DNA from: Loripinus fragilis
Taxonomy: Eukaryota; Mollusca; Bivalvia; Lucinida; Lucinidae
Length of the DNA stretch: 64,000 nucleotides
Reading direction: 5' to 3'
Assembly: GCA_964019695.1 (NCBI GenBank)
Contig: OZ026516.1
Coordinates: 76,959,018 to 77,023,017, forward strand
Every line of letters starts with the position of its first letter. The stretch's first letter is position 1. Below, in pieces: positions 1 through 11,690 of the stretch. The notes beneath the pieces are model-generated. The model saw nothing but the letters and a program-made list of their open reading frames with translations. It was not told where the DNA came from and did not search any database. The translations under genes and the position numbers were made by a program.

Positions 1-709
1 AACAGAATGACCCCCATACACACACTTAATAGAGTATATACAAGTATAAGCGTCAACATAATATGACATATCCCCTTAATCGAAAATACTGTGGAACACT
101 CTAATGGGATATTTACATAAAGTAAATAAATAAATAAATACTTGGAGAGGACACACTGAAGTCATAAACATCATAGACAATTATTTTGGTGGCACATAGA
201 ATGAACGAATACGCATTTAGCATTGTTTATTTTATGCTACATTGCAGTGGAATATAATAGTTAATGCACACACAGAATAGAACCAGTGTGTATAAACTGT
301 ATACATATTTAGTTTGTGTGTTTGGGTGGTTGGTTAGGTTCATGAGTGTGCAGTCGTCTGAATTTTTATTTGATTACTTACTTTAAAACTTATTTGTTTC
401 ATTTATTTTTTTCTGCTTGCTTGCTTGATTGACATTTTAGTTTTTATATCTAGTACGTTTTCTGCTTGATCTATGTTTGGTTGTATGGTTGGTTTATATA
501 TTGGGTGTTGGTAAGATTTTATTTTTCTTCTTTGCATGATTGATTGGTGTTTTCTGCTTGTTTAGTTGGTTGATAATTTGATTGTATTATATGGTTGCTT
601 GCTTGGTTGGTTGTATGGTTGGTTTATATATTGCGTTTTTGGTAAGATTTTATATTTGTTGGTTGCTTTTCTTGATTTTTGTGGCATATTGCTTTATCAT
701 TTTTTTCAG
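1..709. other. Non-coding, probably intronic, T-rich stretch
   Basis: No coding segment is recognisable. The second half is rich in TTGG/TGGTT words. A block of roughly 45 bp near 478-520 recurs near 603-645, so it contains a local direct duplication. It ends in a pyrimidine tract and AG at 701-709 that reads as a splice acceptor for the helicase exon starting at 710, so the stretch is probably the 3' part of an intron. The exon carrying the helicase Walker A loop is not visible and may lie left of the window. Confidence 0.5.
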
Positions 710-1265
710 CTGGGCTGGGCTCTATGATGGGCGATATGATGATTGTACACTGAGAGAATTGGCACTACAAGATGATAAATATGAAAGAGTGAGACAAAAT
801 GTTAGGAAGTGTGAAATAGTCATTATTGATGAGGTTTCAATGTTGTCAAAAAAGATTTTGAGCAAATGGAGCTTGTGTGCAGAGTAATCAAAGATAATAA
901 GAAAGTGTTTGGAGGTATTCAAGTAGTTGCATGTGGAGATTTTTACCAACTGCCACCGGTTGGCAATGCTTTATATGATGATTCTGGGGAGTTCTGCTTT
1001 CAGAGTGAAATATGGAAGGCATTATTTAAACACAGAATTAATTTCGATGTTGTGTTAAGACAGTGTGAAGAAATTTTTATCAAATCTGTCAGGGAAACGG
1101 CCATAGGTTCTATTTCTGAGGAGACAGATGCTTTTTTAAAATCATTAAATCGGGAGTTGGAACATCCTCACAATGAAACTCATTTGTTTCCTAGAAACGT
1201 TGATGCAGCTATATACAACAGTGCAATGCTTGATCAATTGGAAACAACAGGAAGAACATATACAG
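710..1265 (+). CDS. Pif1-like helicase-PHD gene, first visible exon
   Basis: This exon encodes the middle of a Pif1-family superfamily 1B DNA helicase. It opens with WAGLYDGR, the position of Pif1 motif Ia. It then has IIDEVSML (Walker B/motif II), GDFYQLPPV (motif III) and LRQ (motif IV). An acceptor (TTTTTTCAG) precedes 710, and a GT donor follows 1265 in phase 1. Between Walker B and motif III the frame slips by one base in the six-A run near 849-854; one extra A would restore the frame through the following KDFEQ-like residues. The Walker A exon is missing from view. Pif1 proteins unwind DNA 5'-3' and occur in host genomes, Helitrons and other mobile elements. The context here is a transposon, with the transposase gene convergent downstream. 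Confidence 0.85.
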
Positions 1266-1336
1266 GTCTGTTTATAAAGTGACACGTGCTTTTGGGCAAT
1301 GTTTTATCATTTCAAATATATATATATATATATATA

Positions 1337-1463
1337 TGTCTGGTGTAGTTGATGTCTGGTGTAGTGCTAGGCGGTGTTGCCGAGGTCGTGGGTTCGAATC
1401 TCGCTAGAGGCAAAATATTTACAGCATCTATCGGCTCAGTTGATTCACTATATCCCTCTGTAT
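1337..1463 (+). repeat. tRNA-derived SINE-like repeat, copy 1
   Basis: It carries a B-box-like GGTTCGAATCT and starts at the end of a TA tract. About 110 bp are essentially identical to the second copy at 1730-1842. This copy lacks the A-box part. Confidence 0.6.
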
Positions 1464-1697
1464 TTACCTACTGTCTGAATCTGCATCAGTTTCTGATCCT
1501 GTGTAGCTCGAAAGCAATGATGTTTGTGAAATTATATTTCCGCACTTCTGATATTTATCTAATTTCACTTGTATCCTTGGATCCATCAGGCTTTCACTTG
1601 CGAACGAAATAGATGCCACCCATTGAAAAAGAACCAATATACGACGTGTACTGCATCAGTCGTCATCAATATCAGCGCTTCCTGAACATCCTTTTTT

Positions 1698-1842
1698 GGG
1701 GATGGCTCAGTGGCGCAGTTGGTAGTGTTGATGTCTGGTGTAGTGCTAGGCGGTGTTGCCGAGGTCGTGGGTTCGAATCTCGCTAGAGGCAAAATATTTA
1801 CAGCATCTATCGGCTCAGTTGATTCACTATATCCCTCTGTAT
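1698..1842 (+). repeat. tRNA-derived SINE-like repeat, copy 2
   Basis: It begins GGATGGCTCAGTGGCGCAG, an A-box-like tRNA head, followed by the same B box and body as copy 1, and ends in a TA tract. Near-identity of the two copies over about 110 bp suggests recent duplication. It is read as a SINE rather than a tRNA gene because the tRNA part does not close into a cloverleaf and an unrelated tail follows. Confidence 0.6.
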
Positions 1843-2187
1843 ATATATATATATATATATATATACTAGAGTGATTACATTTTATTAATATTTAGATAAG
1901 TTTATAATAAATTGCAGGTAACACAAATGAATTGATGTGCATATCCATGTTATACAAAATTGTTCAACTTGTAAATTAATTAACTCTGCAATATTTAAAA
2001 ATAATAGAGTCCTTAAAGCACGTATCTCTTTAGTACATTAAACTTTGAAAATAGTTTTGTCATATTTTAAAATATAATAGCACTGATCTATTAGTAATTT
2101 TGTCTATCTATTATTATGAGTACAAGGCATTCAGCAATTTCATATAAAAATTAAAATATGACAAATCTGTTTATAATACTTTTACAG

Positions 2188-3130
2188 CTTTGAAAAACCA
2201 TGGTCGTCAAAAACATTTGAGTAAAATACTTGCCCCACACCATCTGGCTTTAAAAATAGATTGTCCTGTGTTACTTTTGAGAAACTTAGGAGGGAAGCTA
2301 GTTAATGGCCTACAAGGACATGTTTGTGAATTGAATGATGACAATATCGTGGTATTTTTCGATAGTATTAATGAAACACATAAAATTCAACGCTATAACT
2401 TTACGGTGCATGACATAAAAAAGAAAGTTAACATTGCAGAACGATACCAATTCCCCCTTCAAGTTGCCTATGGATTAACCATCCATAAATCCCAGGGAAT
2501 GACAATGGAATGTGTAGTTGTCCACTGCGATGGTATTTTTTTACCTGGTCAGCTTTCGGTGGCCATTGGAAGAGCAAAATCATCGGAAGGGTTACAGGTT
2601 TTGAATTATAGAAAAGGTTTGTGTCCGCAGCCAAAGACTGCTGTTACTTTTTACTATGGGATTGAAAACGAAGAATTTGGTGAGTGGGCAACAGAGTGTT
2701 GTAGAAACTTAATTTTTACATACAACATGGAACATTCTACTTGTGTGGACAGTGATGACACTGAATTGGATCATGTTGAATTTGAAGAATTAGAAAAAAT
2801 AGATATTTCAGACATCCCTTTATTACCATCTGCTATCTGCATTAATGAAATTTTAAAAACTGTTATAAGAGACCCTCCACTAACAGCTCAACAAATAAAC
2901 ATAAATACAATTTCTACATCTTTAAGCAAAGATTTTGTTGAAATATTTTTAGCAAAACAATATTCTGAAATTAAAGGAATAATGATGGATAAAATGAGAA
3001 ATCAATCTACTTCAACGCCAATATGGACATCAGTTTATACAATCTATCACCAGTACGTGACGTCAGAGGCCTTTAACACTACAATACCCATCTTGTTTCA
3101 GTACAACAGCGACGTTTCAAATGACCAGAG
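2188..3130 (+). CDS. Pif1-like helicase-PHD gene, middle exon
   Basis: This exon holds the C-terminal helicase motifs. PVLLLRNL and LVNGLQG match the Pif1 segment that binds the strand-separation region. QVAYGLTIHKSQGMT is motif V, and QLSVAIGRAKS is motif VI with its arginine finger. About 150 residues of unrecognised linker follow, acidic at first (DSDDTELDHVEFEELE). The first codon is completed across intron 1. The exon closes at a GT donor (CAGAG|GTATAG), leaving phase 2. If the reading frame is simply followed past the donor it stops after eight codons at 3158, which would miss the PHD half. No disabling mutation is seen in this exon. Confidence 0.85.
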
Positions 3131-4163
3131 GTATAGTTTTATTGCAATTAAAATGTAGTATGGCCTGGATATGCCAAAATCACAGAAAATATATTAATCC
3201 ACCATTGATATTATTAAAGCAAATGGCGTTTAGCTTGTAGATGACAGAGGTGATGAATGTACATTACCCATCAAACTATTCTTAACATACTAGTTAACCA
3301 GAAATCAATTACATCTATCTGGGGTGCTAACTGCTAGTTAGCTGCCTAGTTAGTTATTGTTCATTAAAAGCAGTTTAAAAAAGTAAACTCTATGTTAACC
3401 TGTAACTAACTTGTATGTCTACCCTTAGTCTGTTACTAGTCGACTTTTACTTTACTTAGTGTAATGAATTGTCTGAATGGTATTGTAGCTGCACAGTTAA
3501 AAGTTGTCATCAGTTTTCCTGACATTTCCAGTTCGCAATAGGCCGTTGTTGGCTTTCTCATTATCAATTATATGAAGATAACAACAATGTTCCATATCAC
3601 ATGGGTGATTGTTTCTTATCATCATTGTAGGTTTAATGAAAATAAAAATAAACAATTACAAAATGACCTGGAAATGCCACATACATAGATTGATGCATGG
3701 TCAGAAACTGACGCAAAATATGGCATCAAAAAGATGGAAGACAATTAGTTGCGATTTAATACAACTACATAAAGGGAAATCACATTATGATGAATTAACA
3801 TGCACACTTTCTGATTAGCCCATTTTGTTGTGATCTGTTGGCAATAGGCCATTGTTAATAATCAATAGTATGAGTATAACAGCAATGGTGCATACCATCA
3901 GATGTGTGTCATATGTATGATTGTGAAAGATAAAAATGCATATTCAATACAATCAATTACACCCTCTTATTCATAAAAATCTTCTCAAGTATTTAAAAAT
4001 GAAATGTTGATTTTTATGGTGATGAACGAACATACACTGTTTCTGATAAGCTCTTTGTAGTTGTTAGAATTTGTGTATGATCTTTCTTGTTGACAATATG
4101 GAAGTATTCACCTATAGCTTTCCTCATACATTACCGACGTTTATGTATCTTATCATCTTATAG
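3131..4163 (+). other. Intron 2 of the Pif1-like gene
   Basis: Begins GTATAG and ends CTTATAG at 4163. Splicing CAGAG to GTATGTGG gives the codons CAG AGG TAT GTG without a frame break. No other gene is recognised inside. Two paragraphs of AT-rich sequence (about 3530-3650 and 3835-3910) resemble each other, both containing AATAGGCC-TTGTTG and ATATGA words. Confidence 0.65.
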
Positions 4164-5400
4164 GTATGTGGCAACTAAATTAACTTTTGAATTGCTTCAA
4201 AATATAATTCACATAGAATCTGGCAAAGTTGTATTAGAGGCGCCAAACCCTAGTTATAAAAAGGGAATATTGTCAACAGCAGGGAAGGCAAAAATCCGAT
4301 ATGTTGGAGGCATGTGTGTAGCAAAAACAAGAAAACATATCACTAATATGCTAAACTACAATATAGGCGACCCACGTCAATGCATAAAGGAACGGATTGC
4401 TATTTTAGTAAAACAAATACATTTATTGCATAGCTTTGAACTGTCACTGGAGGAAAGAAAAAATGCACATTGTGATAAGACATTTGACGAGGTGGAGAGG
4501 AGACAAAACGTTACACAGGGTTTGACATATGTTAATGAAAAATGTTTTTCCTTCTTTTTATGCCTTAATAATAAAATCACAACACTCATGACAGTGTCTT
4601 CCTTAGAAAAGGAGAAGGCAGGAACATTTGAAAATTGCAGAGACATGATTAACAATGACGATGAAGTTAAATTTATTTGGTCCCAATTGTGTGAAGGGCA
4701 GATTGATATCGATATATCACTGAACATTTTTCATTTGATAACTCAGAGATACTTGCTTGTTTGCCACAAACAATTTTTAAAAGATACGAAGAGTCAACTA
4801 AACGTTTTAAAGAAAAAAAGACACCGAAAGGAAATAGAGAAGAAAACAGTGGAAAGCCAAAGTCATGAAATAAATATGGAACTTATTAAGAAAGACACCA
4901 GCAACAATAAAGAAATATCACATCTGAAATTAAAATTAAAATGTTTAGAAAACCCAAAATACTTCAATAGTAAAACATTTACAAGGCTTGATTTAATGAA
5001 ATTATGTGAGGCTTACAAAGTGGTATTCTCCAAAAATATGAAAAAAGATCAGCTGGCAACACATTTGAGGGAGGGCATTTCAATATCACAACATATGGAA
5101 AACCAGTATATATTCGAAGACCCAGAACAGGGTACATCCAATGAACCACAAAAGAAAAAAGCAAAACGGTCACATATACCATCAAAGGGGAAAGGAAAGG
5201 GAAAAGGAAAAAGCACATCATCTAATACAAAATATTTTTGTGGTGAATGCGATGGGGAGTATTTTGATGGAGAAGACTGGATAGAATGTGACTATTGTAA
5301 TACCTGGTTTCATCGTTCATGTGCTTCTTTGGAAAATGAAACGGATTGGGAGCATGTGCAAATAGAAGAAGTTGATTGGGTTTGTAATCATTGCACATAA
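4164..5400 (+). CDS. Pif1-like helicase-PHD gene, last exon (SAP-like, PHD finger)
   Basis: This is an intact exon of about 411 codons ending in TAA. The N-terminal part contains KIRYVGGMCVAKTRKH and is otherwise unrecognised. A lysine-rich coiled-coil-like stretch follows (near 4780-4950), then a short SAP-like helix pair (LDLMKLCEAYKVVFSKNMKK). Next comes a nuclear-localisation-like KGKGKGKGK tract, then a C-terminal PHD finger: CGEC, CDYC, WFHRSC and WVCNHC give the C4HC3 spacing. PHD fingers bind histone tails, and SAP motifs bind DNA. Joined to the helicase exons this makes one protein of about 912 codons in view. The stop lies 120 bp from the convergent transposase stop. Function in transposition is inference. 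Confidence 0.8.
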
Positions 5401-5520
5401 TTTAAGTAAGTATTTTTTTTATATCTGCTTACAGGAAGTGATTTTTAAACATAAGCCAACTTTGTTCATAATGTATACTCACCCACTATAATTGAGACAT
5501 TGCAATATAAGGCCTACTGG

Positions 5521-6181
5521 TCATTGTTTTTTCTTCTTCTTCTTTGCGGGCTCCACTGAGAAGGATGCTGGGTGTACATCACCTTTGCTTGGGCAGGCAT
5601 TGCTTTTCTTTGACACTGCAGTTTGACATAAAATTGTAGAATTGATACCATACTTATACTGTTGAACATTGGGATTTGTTGTAGATCCATGACATATGGT
5701 TCTCTGCTGGCAAAAAAAGTTCTCAACGATATCACTATTAATGCCAGCAGGTACTATGCTCCTCTTACATTCTTGTATGCGTATTTTGCAAATTTGTTTA
5801 AAGCCTTTAAGCATACTTATAGTATCTAAAAATGTCTCTTTGGTCAAGAATGATTTCTTTTTTTCGTCTTCTGACACAGAGTCTGACCAGTTAATCAACC
5901 ATGTTTCTACATCTTGCAATATTTGGAGACGTTTATCATTGATGTCACATAAAGGTCTACTGTCCCTAAAAACTTCCATAATTTTACGTGTTTGGTCAAG
6001 CATGTCGATGGTTCCGTCAAGATGTTTGCCATGGTTCAAAGAGTCTCTATACTTTACCATCAGATTATACATGTTATCGTCTAAAGCTTCTTCTGCTAGG
6101 TGATTTCTCATCTTCATTGTTGTACTCAAAAAAATATGCTCATCTGTAAGCTTCTGGTGGACCCTTACAGGATTGTGAGAC
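5521..6181 (-). CDS. RFX/P-like transposase gene, last exon
   Basis: This is exon 4 on the minus strand. An acceptor (TTTTTATAG) ends at 6182, and the first base completes a phase-2 codon from exon 3. It opens with HQKLTDEH followed by TTMKMRNHLAEEAL, the arrangement seen in P-element/THAP9 transposases after the insertion domain. Near the end SDIVENFF supplies the candidate last acidic catalytic residue (about residue 700 of the spliced protein). It is followed by RTICHGSTTNPNVQQYKY, matching the family's conserved C-terminal block. The protein closes with a lysine run. No stop or frameshift is seen in this exon. Confidence 0.8.
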
Positions 6182-6589
6182 CTATAAAAAGTTAGGAATT
6201 ATAAATATTATGAAAAAGAATACCTTAAAGGAATACTACTTGTCATGTTGGTTAAATATTTTACCTGTTAAGAATAAGTAGCCCCCTAAATAGCATAAAG
6301 ATGGACAGGGCTTCTTTCTGTTCTAAATTGATGATACTGCTGTTATTTATTTTATGTTGTTGTGGGCAATGGGCATGGCCATGGGCAATATTAAAATAAT
6401 TTACACATTTTGTGTTTCATTTTTTCTCATACATGTATTTAACTATTTTCTTATTTCTTCTTTACTTTGTTACTGCAACATTTTTAAGATGTATAGTTTT
6501 TTTTGACCCTAATGTACGCATAGATCAGTGAATGTCAATGATTTTAAGGCAATACATTAATGTATGTATAGTGCAAAAGGTTAACATAC
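6182..6589 (-). other. Intron 3 of the RFX/P-like transposase gene
   Basis: On the minus strand it starts GTATGTTAAC and ends TTTTTATAG. Removal joins phase 2 to phase 2 and aligns with the P-family protein, so it is a real intron rather than a frameshift. Nothing else is recognised inside. Confidence 0.75.
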
Positions 6590-7320
6590 CTGTCCCAGTT
6601 GTAAGCATGAATCCAGTGTATCCAAACAACAAAACACCCATTTAACTTTATTTTTCTTGTTGATAGTTTATGGTCACCACTGGCAAATATATTGTTTCTA
6701 ATTTTTTTAATATTATGGCTGAAGTCCATAATGAGTGAAACACTTTCACTTGGATGAAATGGGTTAATGGTTGTAAAATTTTTCTCAAAAGCATCCAATT
6801 TATCCTTAAAATGCATCATTTGAAATGCCCTATTCGAACTTCCACCATCGAAGCACACATATTGTATTGAGAACCCATATAAATACAACTAGCTAATAAT
6901 GTTCCATACATTTAGATATAATTCTGGGGCATTGACACCTGCTGTTGGAAAATATGCAATTGGGAATCTAAATCCATCATAGCCAAGGAAAATAAACTGT
7001 AAAATATATTTGGCCATGCGTAGCTCTTGAGTCTGTGAGTTCATTATTTGCATATCATCGCAAGTTTTGCCTAGGTTCACAAGCCCATCTATTCTAATCT
7101 CACCTTCTTGTCTACTTATTTGGAGATCTTCTTGTATGGCCATTTCGTCTAAAATAAGACCACCGTTTTTTTCAGTTTCTAATCTGTTACTTTCATCGTA
7201 CAACCACTTTAACATATCCTTGTTAATACCTGGCTTTTGTTGAACAAAGTTTTTATATCTTTGTAGTAAGCTCTCAGATGGAAGAAACATAATTTGGCTA
7301 TTTCTAAGGCTTGTATAACT
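6590..7320 (-). CDS. RFX/P-like transposase gene, catalytic exon (one in-frame stop)
   Basis: This exon carries most of the RNase-H-like catalytic core of a P-element/THAP9-type transposase. LILDEMAIQEDL gives the first candidate catalytic aspartate (about residue 360). GLVNLGKTC and YFPTAGVNAPELY match the next core strands. VCFDGGSSNR and MDFSHNIKKIRNN (about residues 460 and 501) give the second aspartate region and the following H-x3-K-x2-RN block. The only lesion is a TAG at 6889-6891 between LNVWNIIS and LYLYG, in the same frame on both sides, so a single substitution inactivated this copy. It starts right after TTTCAG and ends at an AG|GTATGTT donor. Confidence 0.85.
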
Positions 7321-7443
7321 CTGAAATTATAAAAACATGACGAAGTACTGGTTAACAGCTTGTTCAAGCTTGTCGAGGAAAATTGTGTGGTTAGGTGAAC
7401 TGACCACCCCGCCATGACCATAGCTGTTGACTTGGGACATAAA

Positions 7444-7532
7444 CACGGTATATAGACGCAAAGGAGCCTATCCGTGAAAAACTGCTTTTCCCGAGCCCTA
7501 TCCTGTCCAGAAAAGGAGCCTATCAGCTAAAA
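7444..7532 (+). repeat. Left TIR of the 4.9-kb element
   Basis: Inverted copy of 12254-12342 with only a few mismatches. Contains two GGAGCCTATC words. Confidence 0.85.
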
Positions 7533-8029
7533 ACAACCTTTGCGATAGACAGTGACATCAAAAGTTGGGTAAAATAATACGTTCCTTTAAATGCATGAAG
7601 AAAATGACAATGCAACGGAACAACAGAGAAGCTATGAGACAAAAATCAAACAGCCACACGTTCGTTGATGATGCAGATTTTTTATAACGCGATACAATCT
7701 TCATTGCGGCGACGTCACACAGACGATTACACAACACAGAAAACAAGCTTTTTCGAACAGTTTGGGCTGGGTTCGCAATTGTTTTTGGTATTTTGTAAAT
7801 AATGTATGCGGAAGATGACTTACATGCATTTCACAGACCGAATTATACGTTATTTCCCTCTTTAAATAGCATGGAATGAAAAATAATCTGGCTAGGGATC
7901 CTATTTGTCTTTGGCTAATGAGCCCTATATGGCTACTGGCTAAGGATCCTATATGCATATAAACAAGTATTGTTTTTCTTCAAAAACGGTTATCAAACAG
8001 CTATCTGTTAAGTGACCTCGTGGCCGTTT

Positions 8030-8280
8030 CATGTGCGGCTCCAGGAATTTTTGTTAGGGGGTGGAGGGGGGGGGCGGGGGTCCATACCCGACTTTTTCCA
8101 AGTCCTCAACGTATCTTACAGTGGTTCATCAATGGTTTATTTCGGGTCAAACTTTTTCTAGGGGAGGGGGGATGGGGGCGGGTGGTCTAAATGCTAATTT
8201 CTATAGAAACCCATAGACTTTGTGATTTTCCAGATAGGGGGTCCGGATCCCCTACCCCCCCTCTGGATCCGCACATGGGT
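8030..8280 (+). repeat. G-rich dispersed repeat (GGATCCGCGCATGGG family), copy 1
   Basis: Runs of G and C flank an internal part (CAGTGGTTCATCAATGG) shared with an inverted copy at 31805-32095 and a diverged copy at 22935-23225. It ends in GGATCCGCACATGGG. Probably a MITE. No coding content. Confidence 0.55.
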
Positions 8281-9257
8281 TTTCTTTCATGGAAATCAAC
8301 TGCTCTTTGTGAGCTTCAATTTGAAATTATGAAGCGACCGGTTAGCACTTCTAATACTACATGCAGTCGTAGATATATAACAAAAACTGTATTGCGGACA
8401 AGAGTTGTTGATCATTGATTTTAATTCATTCTGCTACGCTGTGGGGTTCTATTTATAAGTAAAATTACAACAACAGTTTATTGAAATAGTTAAGGGGTAA
8501 ATTGAAGGTTAAATATTTTAGATGATAAAATTATCTGTAGAATTCATTATTACGTCTTTACTATTAAAAAGTTGTTCGCTGAGCTCCAAAACTACTGGTG
8601 TTGTCGTATTCTGCACCTGACACCGAGTTTTTCTTTCATGCTCAACTCAACTGAGCACGAAATAATCAACTGTTCATAAAAACTAAAATACCAACACATA
8701 AAGAAGTCTCTTACTTTGTGTCTCTTAGATATTGCATTTATAATGCTCATAGTGTGATAATGCGGACAATAATATTGTCGGCATTTTATTATTTATGAAC
8801 AGGATAAATTTCGCGCTCAGCTGAGTTGAGCATGGAAAAAATGTATATAACCTAGGGGCCTTTATTCGAACAGAACGTTTCATGACCTTCGTTATAAACT
8901 CCTTTCCAGTGCCGGACCAAGGAGGGAGGGGGCTGGGTGGGCGGGCACGTGCCCCCCCCCCCCTCCAAAAGACGCAGTGAGTGCCCTAATTAAAAAAATA
9001 ATAATAAAACGCATGATATGATATGCGTTATACGGTACTGCTTAACATGCGACCTTGATTACCCAGATGATGACGGATTACCCACAATTCTGCTGAAAGA
9101 AAGGGTGGCCGTGGGGGCACAGACGGGGCTGTGAGTGTGATCCGGGCTTGTTAATCTCCTGTAGTCTGGTCACAGAGGATAAAACACGTTTGTGCCCCTC
9201 CCATCCCACTCGGAAATTTGGGGTGGTAGGGGCCGGGGCACTTATCCCCAGTCCTTA

Positions 9258-9450
9258 GGGAGCTCTGTGGTAGAGTGCTTGACTCGAGACAGAGGGGCCG
9301 CGGGTTCGAGCCTCACCGGCGTCACTGCGTTGTGGTCCTTGAGCAAGACACATTTATCCTAGCTTACTTGTTCAACCAAGGAAGACCCGTCCCTGTATAA
9401 CTGAAAGATTGTTGATTGAACGTAAAGAATCAAACCAAACAAACAAACAA
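9258..9450 (+). mobile_element. tRNA-derived SINE, copy 1 of family S2
   Basis: The head has A-box-like TGTGGTAGAGTGCTTGACTC and B-box GGTTCGAGCCTC. The body contains CCTTGAGCAAGACACA, and the 3' part ends CGTAAAGAATCAAACCAAAC followed by an AAAC-rich tail. A second copy with the same order lies at 23397-23590. Most of the remaining interior of the 4.9-kb element (8.3-11.3 kb) shows no gene. Confidence 0.8.
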
Positions 9451-11307
9451 TTATCCCCAGTCCCAATGCTGTGGGGCTGGTGTGTGCGCCCCCGCCCCCA
9501 TCTTCCATTCCGTAGTTGATTCCATTGAAAATCCCATGTAGTCTATATAGCGGTCACAAAGCTAATAAGTAATAGCTGTGCCCCACCCCTCCCCGACCAG
9601 ACTCAGAGAAATTAAAAAGACAGCCCCAGTCCCTAGGCTGCTGTTATTTGGTTGGGGGTGAATGCAAAAGTACAAAATACAGAGGAACCTATGCCCAATT
9701 TTTTCTTAGGTGTGGACTTGATGGTGTAGACTTGATTGTTATTCCAGCATTTATTTTTTCAAGTTTTAAGCCCCCCCCCACCCACAAGGGCTCTGTTGTT
9801 TTTCTGAACATTGGACTGACTCAGACTTGCATTGCAATTGCTGTGCCCCCCCCCCCCCCCACACACACACACACACATGGGAACCTTACCAAAGCACCAA
9901 GAGGACGACAAGGAAATGCAAAACTAATAGCTAGGGTGTCTAACCTTACTTAAAGTTGAGGTTATAGAATATGGAAAAAATGGGCTTGAAATGCATTCTC
10001 AGGGACATAGATTTATTTTCAAAAAATACGGGGGTTCGATCCCCTCTCATACTCTCCCCTCCCCCGCTCGTTTACTAGTAACTAATTCAAGAAAGTGTTA
10101 ACTGGTAACGTTTACTGGTAACTGCATAGGGCCTGGTAAGCAAGTTTTTAGTGTAAAATTTCGATTATTTTCTTATTTATCAGTTTAAACGTATGTTTTG
10201 GGTGCTCAAAAACCCATCTCATTGAGTATCCATAACATATGTTTTGGATGAGAAATATGGAAAATAATTTTTCAACACACACTGTTAGGCCACACAAAAT
10301 AAATGTTTAGATTCTCATCCAAATTTGAAAAAAATGGGCGGGTGGGAGGTTGTTTTTTTTTTATTTTTATTTTTTATTTTTTTTATTTTTATTAATCTGA
10401 CTGCTTTAAAGAACGGAGCGGTAATGAAAGGAACTTTTAATACCATTAAATAAAAATTGTCAAACTGAGTAAATAAAAACAAGTATTTTAGGTTTTTTAC
10501 AAAAATGCTGGCAAGAAAAATGTTCAGCCGTTTTCTAACATTTTTTCTTTTATAAGATAAACAAAAAAACAGGGGTGGGAGGTTTTCCTGAAATTTTTTT
10601 TATGGAACATTGGTTCTGTGCAAAAAGTTATTTATCACAATATTTTGATTACACCAACATGTACAGAGTGCATTATTGTCAAACTTTCTACCTTTCAGGA
10701 TTGTGTTAAATAAATGAGTTAGGAAGTTATTGATCTCTAGAACTGATTGATTCTCTATTATAGGCTATAAGATTTTCATATGCCGATTCCCAAACGGGTT
10801 TATAAAATGACCCCAATCGGCGACACTTTAGCAGCATTTTGCGTTAAAGCTGTCTCAAAACAAATCAATTTTAGAGATCAATAATAATAATAATTCGAAC
10901 CATACTATCTAAAAGATCTGAACGATGCCTGGCTTCCTCTTGAATTACTGCTTCTATTTGCGAACAGCGTAGACTCTGGTGAACCTGCGCTGATGCCTGA
11001 ACCTTCACTCAAACTGAGTGAAAAAAATCTTGCACGACGAATGCACATGTAGTAAAAAGACAGCTAAAACTCCAGCTTTCTGCAGGCAGCTTTGTTCTTA
11101 TCCATTAGTTTAAGCATGTGTTTTGGGTGCTCAAAAGAACCGTCTCGATGAGACGATTCTTTTGAGTACCCACAACATATGTTTTGGTTGAGAAATGAGA
11201 AAAATTATTTTTAGTTACGCACTCTTATCTGAGGGCCTGCAACCGGGTTCCTTATGGGTCCCATATGGGCTGGCCCATGTAAATAAAATGAAATAAATAG
11301 AAGAAGC

Positions 11308-11485
11308 AGGGGCGGATCCAGGATTTCTTCCGAGATGTACAATTTACAAAGGGGGGTTCGAACTGAAAAGTGCACTTGATAATTTTATAGTTTATGCTGA
11401 TTTTTTTTTATATTTCTCATGAAAATGAAATATTTTGTCTCAAAAGGGGGTTCAAACAACATGAATTCCCTCTATATCCGCCACT
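11308..11485. mobile_element. hAT-like MITE, 178 bp
   Basis: Begins AGGGGCGGATCCAGG and ends ATATCCGCCACT, imperfect inverted termini typical of small hAT-type MITEs. It is flanked by an exact 8-bp direct repeat GAAGAAGC (11300-11307 and 11486-11493), as expected for hAT insertion. It lies inside the 4.9-kb element, so it inserted later or was mobilised with it. Confidence 0.75.
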
Positions 11486-11559
11486 GAAGAAGCTAGTCTT
11501 GCATTATAAATGAGGAAATAAGTTTTTATAAATATGTTGATATCATTTCCGTTTTCTTT

Positions 11560-11690
11560 TGGGGGCTTATATATGAGACCCATATGGGACCCATCTGGGC
11601 AACCCGCATATCAGACACATGTGAAACCCAGTTGCTCTCCCCATTGGATCTATGGGACCCATATAGGCATGTTTGCTGGGATGTATCTAC
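11560..11690. repeat. CCCATATGGG-rich palindromic repeat
   Basis: Several GGGACCCATATGGG-type words in both orientations, also at 11240-11275. No coding signal. Probably the body of a small repeat inside the 4.9-kb element. Confidence 0.35.

Larger units (their letters stand above)
1266..2187 (+). other. Intron 1 of the Pif1-like gene
   Basis: GT at 1266 and TTTTACAG ending at 2187. Joining 1265 to 2188 keeps the frame (phase 1) and rebuilds the Pif1 stretch between motif IV and the PVLLLRNL segment. The intron holds two copies of a tRNA-derived repeat and two TA-dinucleotide tracts. Confidence 0.75.

Noticed and set aside
710..3130. Helitron Rep-helicase
   Set aside because: The Pif1 helicase part would fit, but no HUH (Rep) domain, no TC/CTRR ends and no hairpin are visible. 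The gene continues into a PHD protein instead.
6880..6895. An extra intron between LNVWNIIS and LYLYG in the transposase
   Set aside because: The reading frame is the same on both sides of the TAG and no GT-AG borders are needed. A point nonsense change is simpler.
9258..9330. tRNA gene suggested by A- and B-box words
   Set aside because: The head is followed by a conserved non-tRNA body and tail that recur at 23397-23590, and the cloverleaf does not close. It is a SINE. The same reasoning applies to 1698-1842, 17580-17650 and 21722-21885.
9648..9953. 101-codon frame containing proline/threonine-histidine repeats
   Set aside because: It translates C- and AC-homopolymer tracts inside a non-autonomous element, with no family features.
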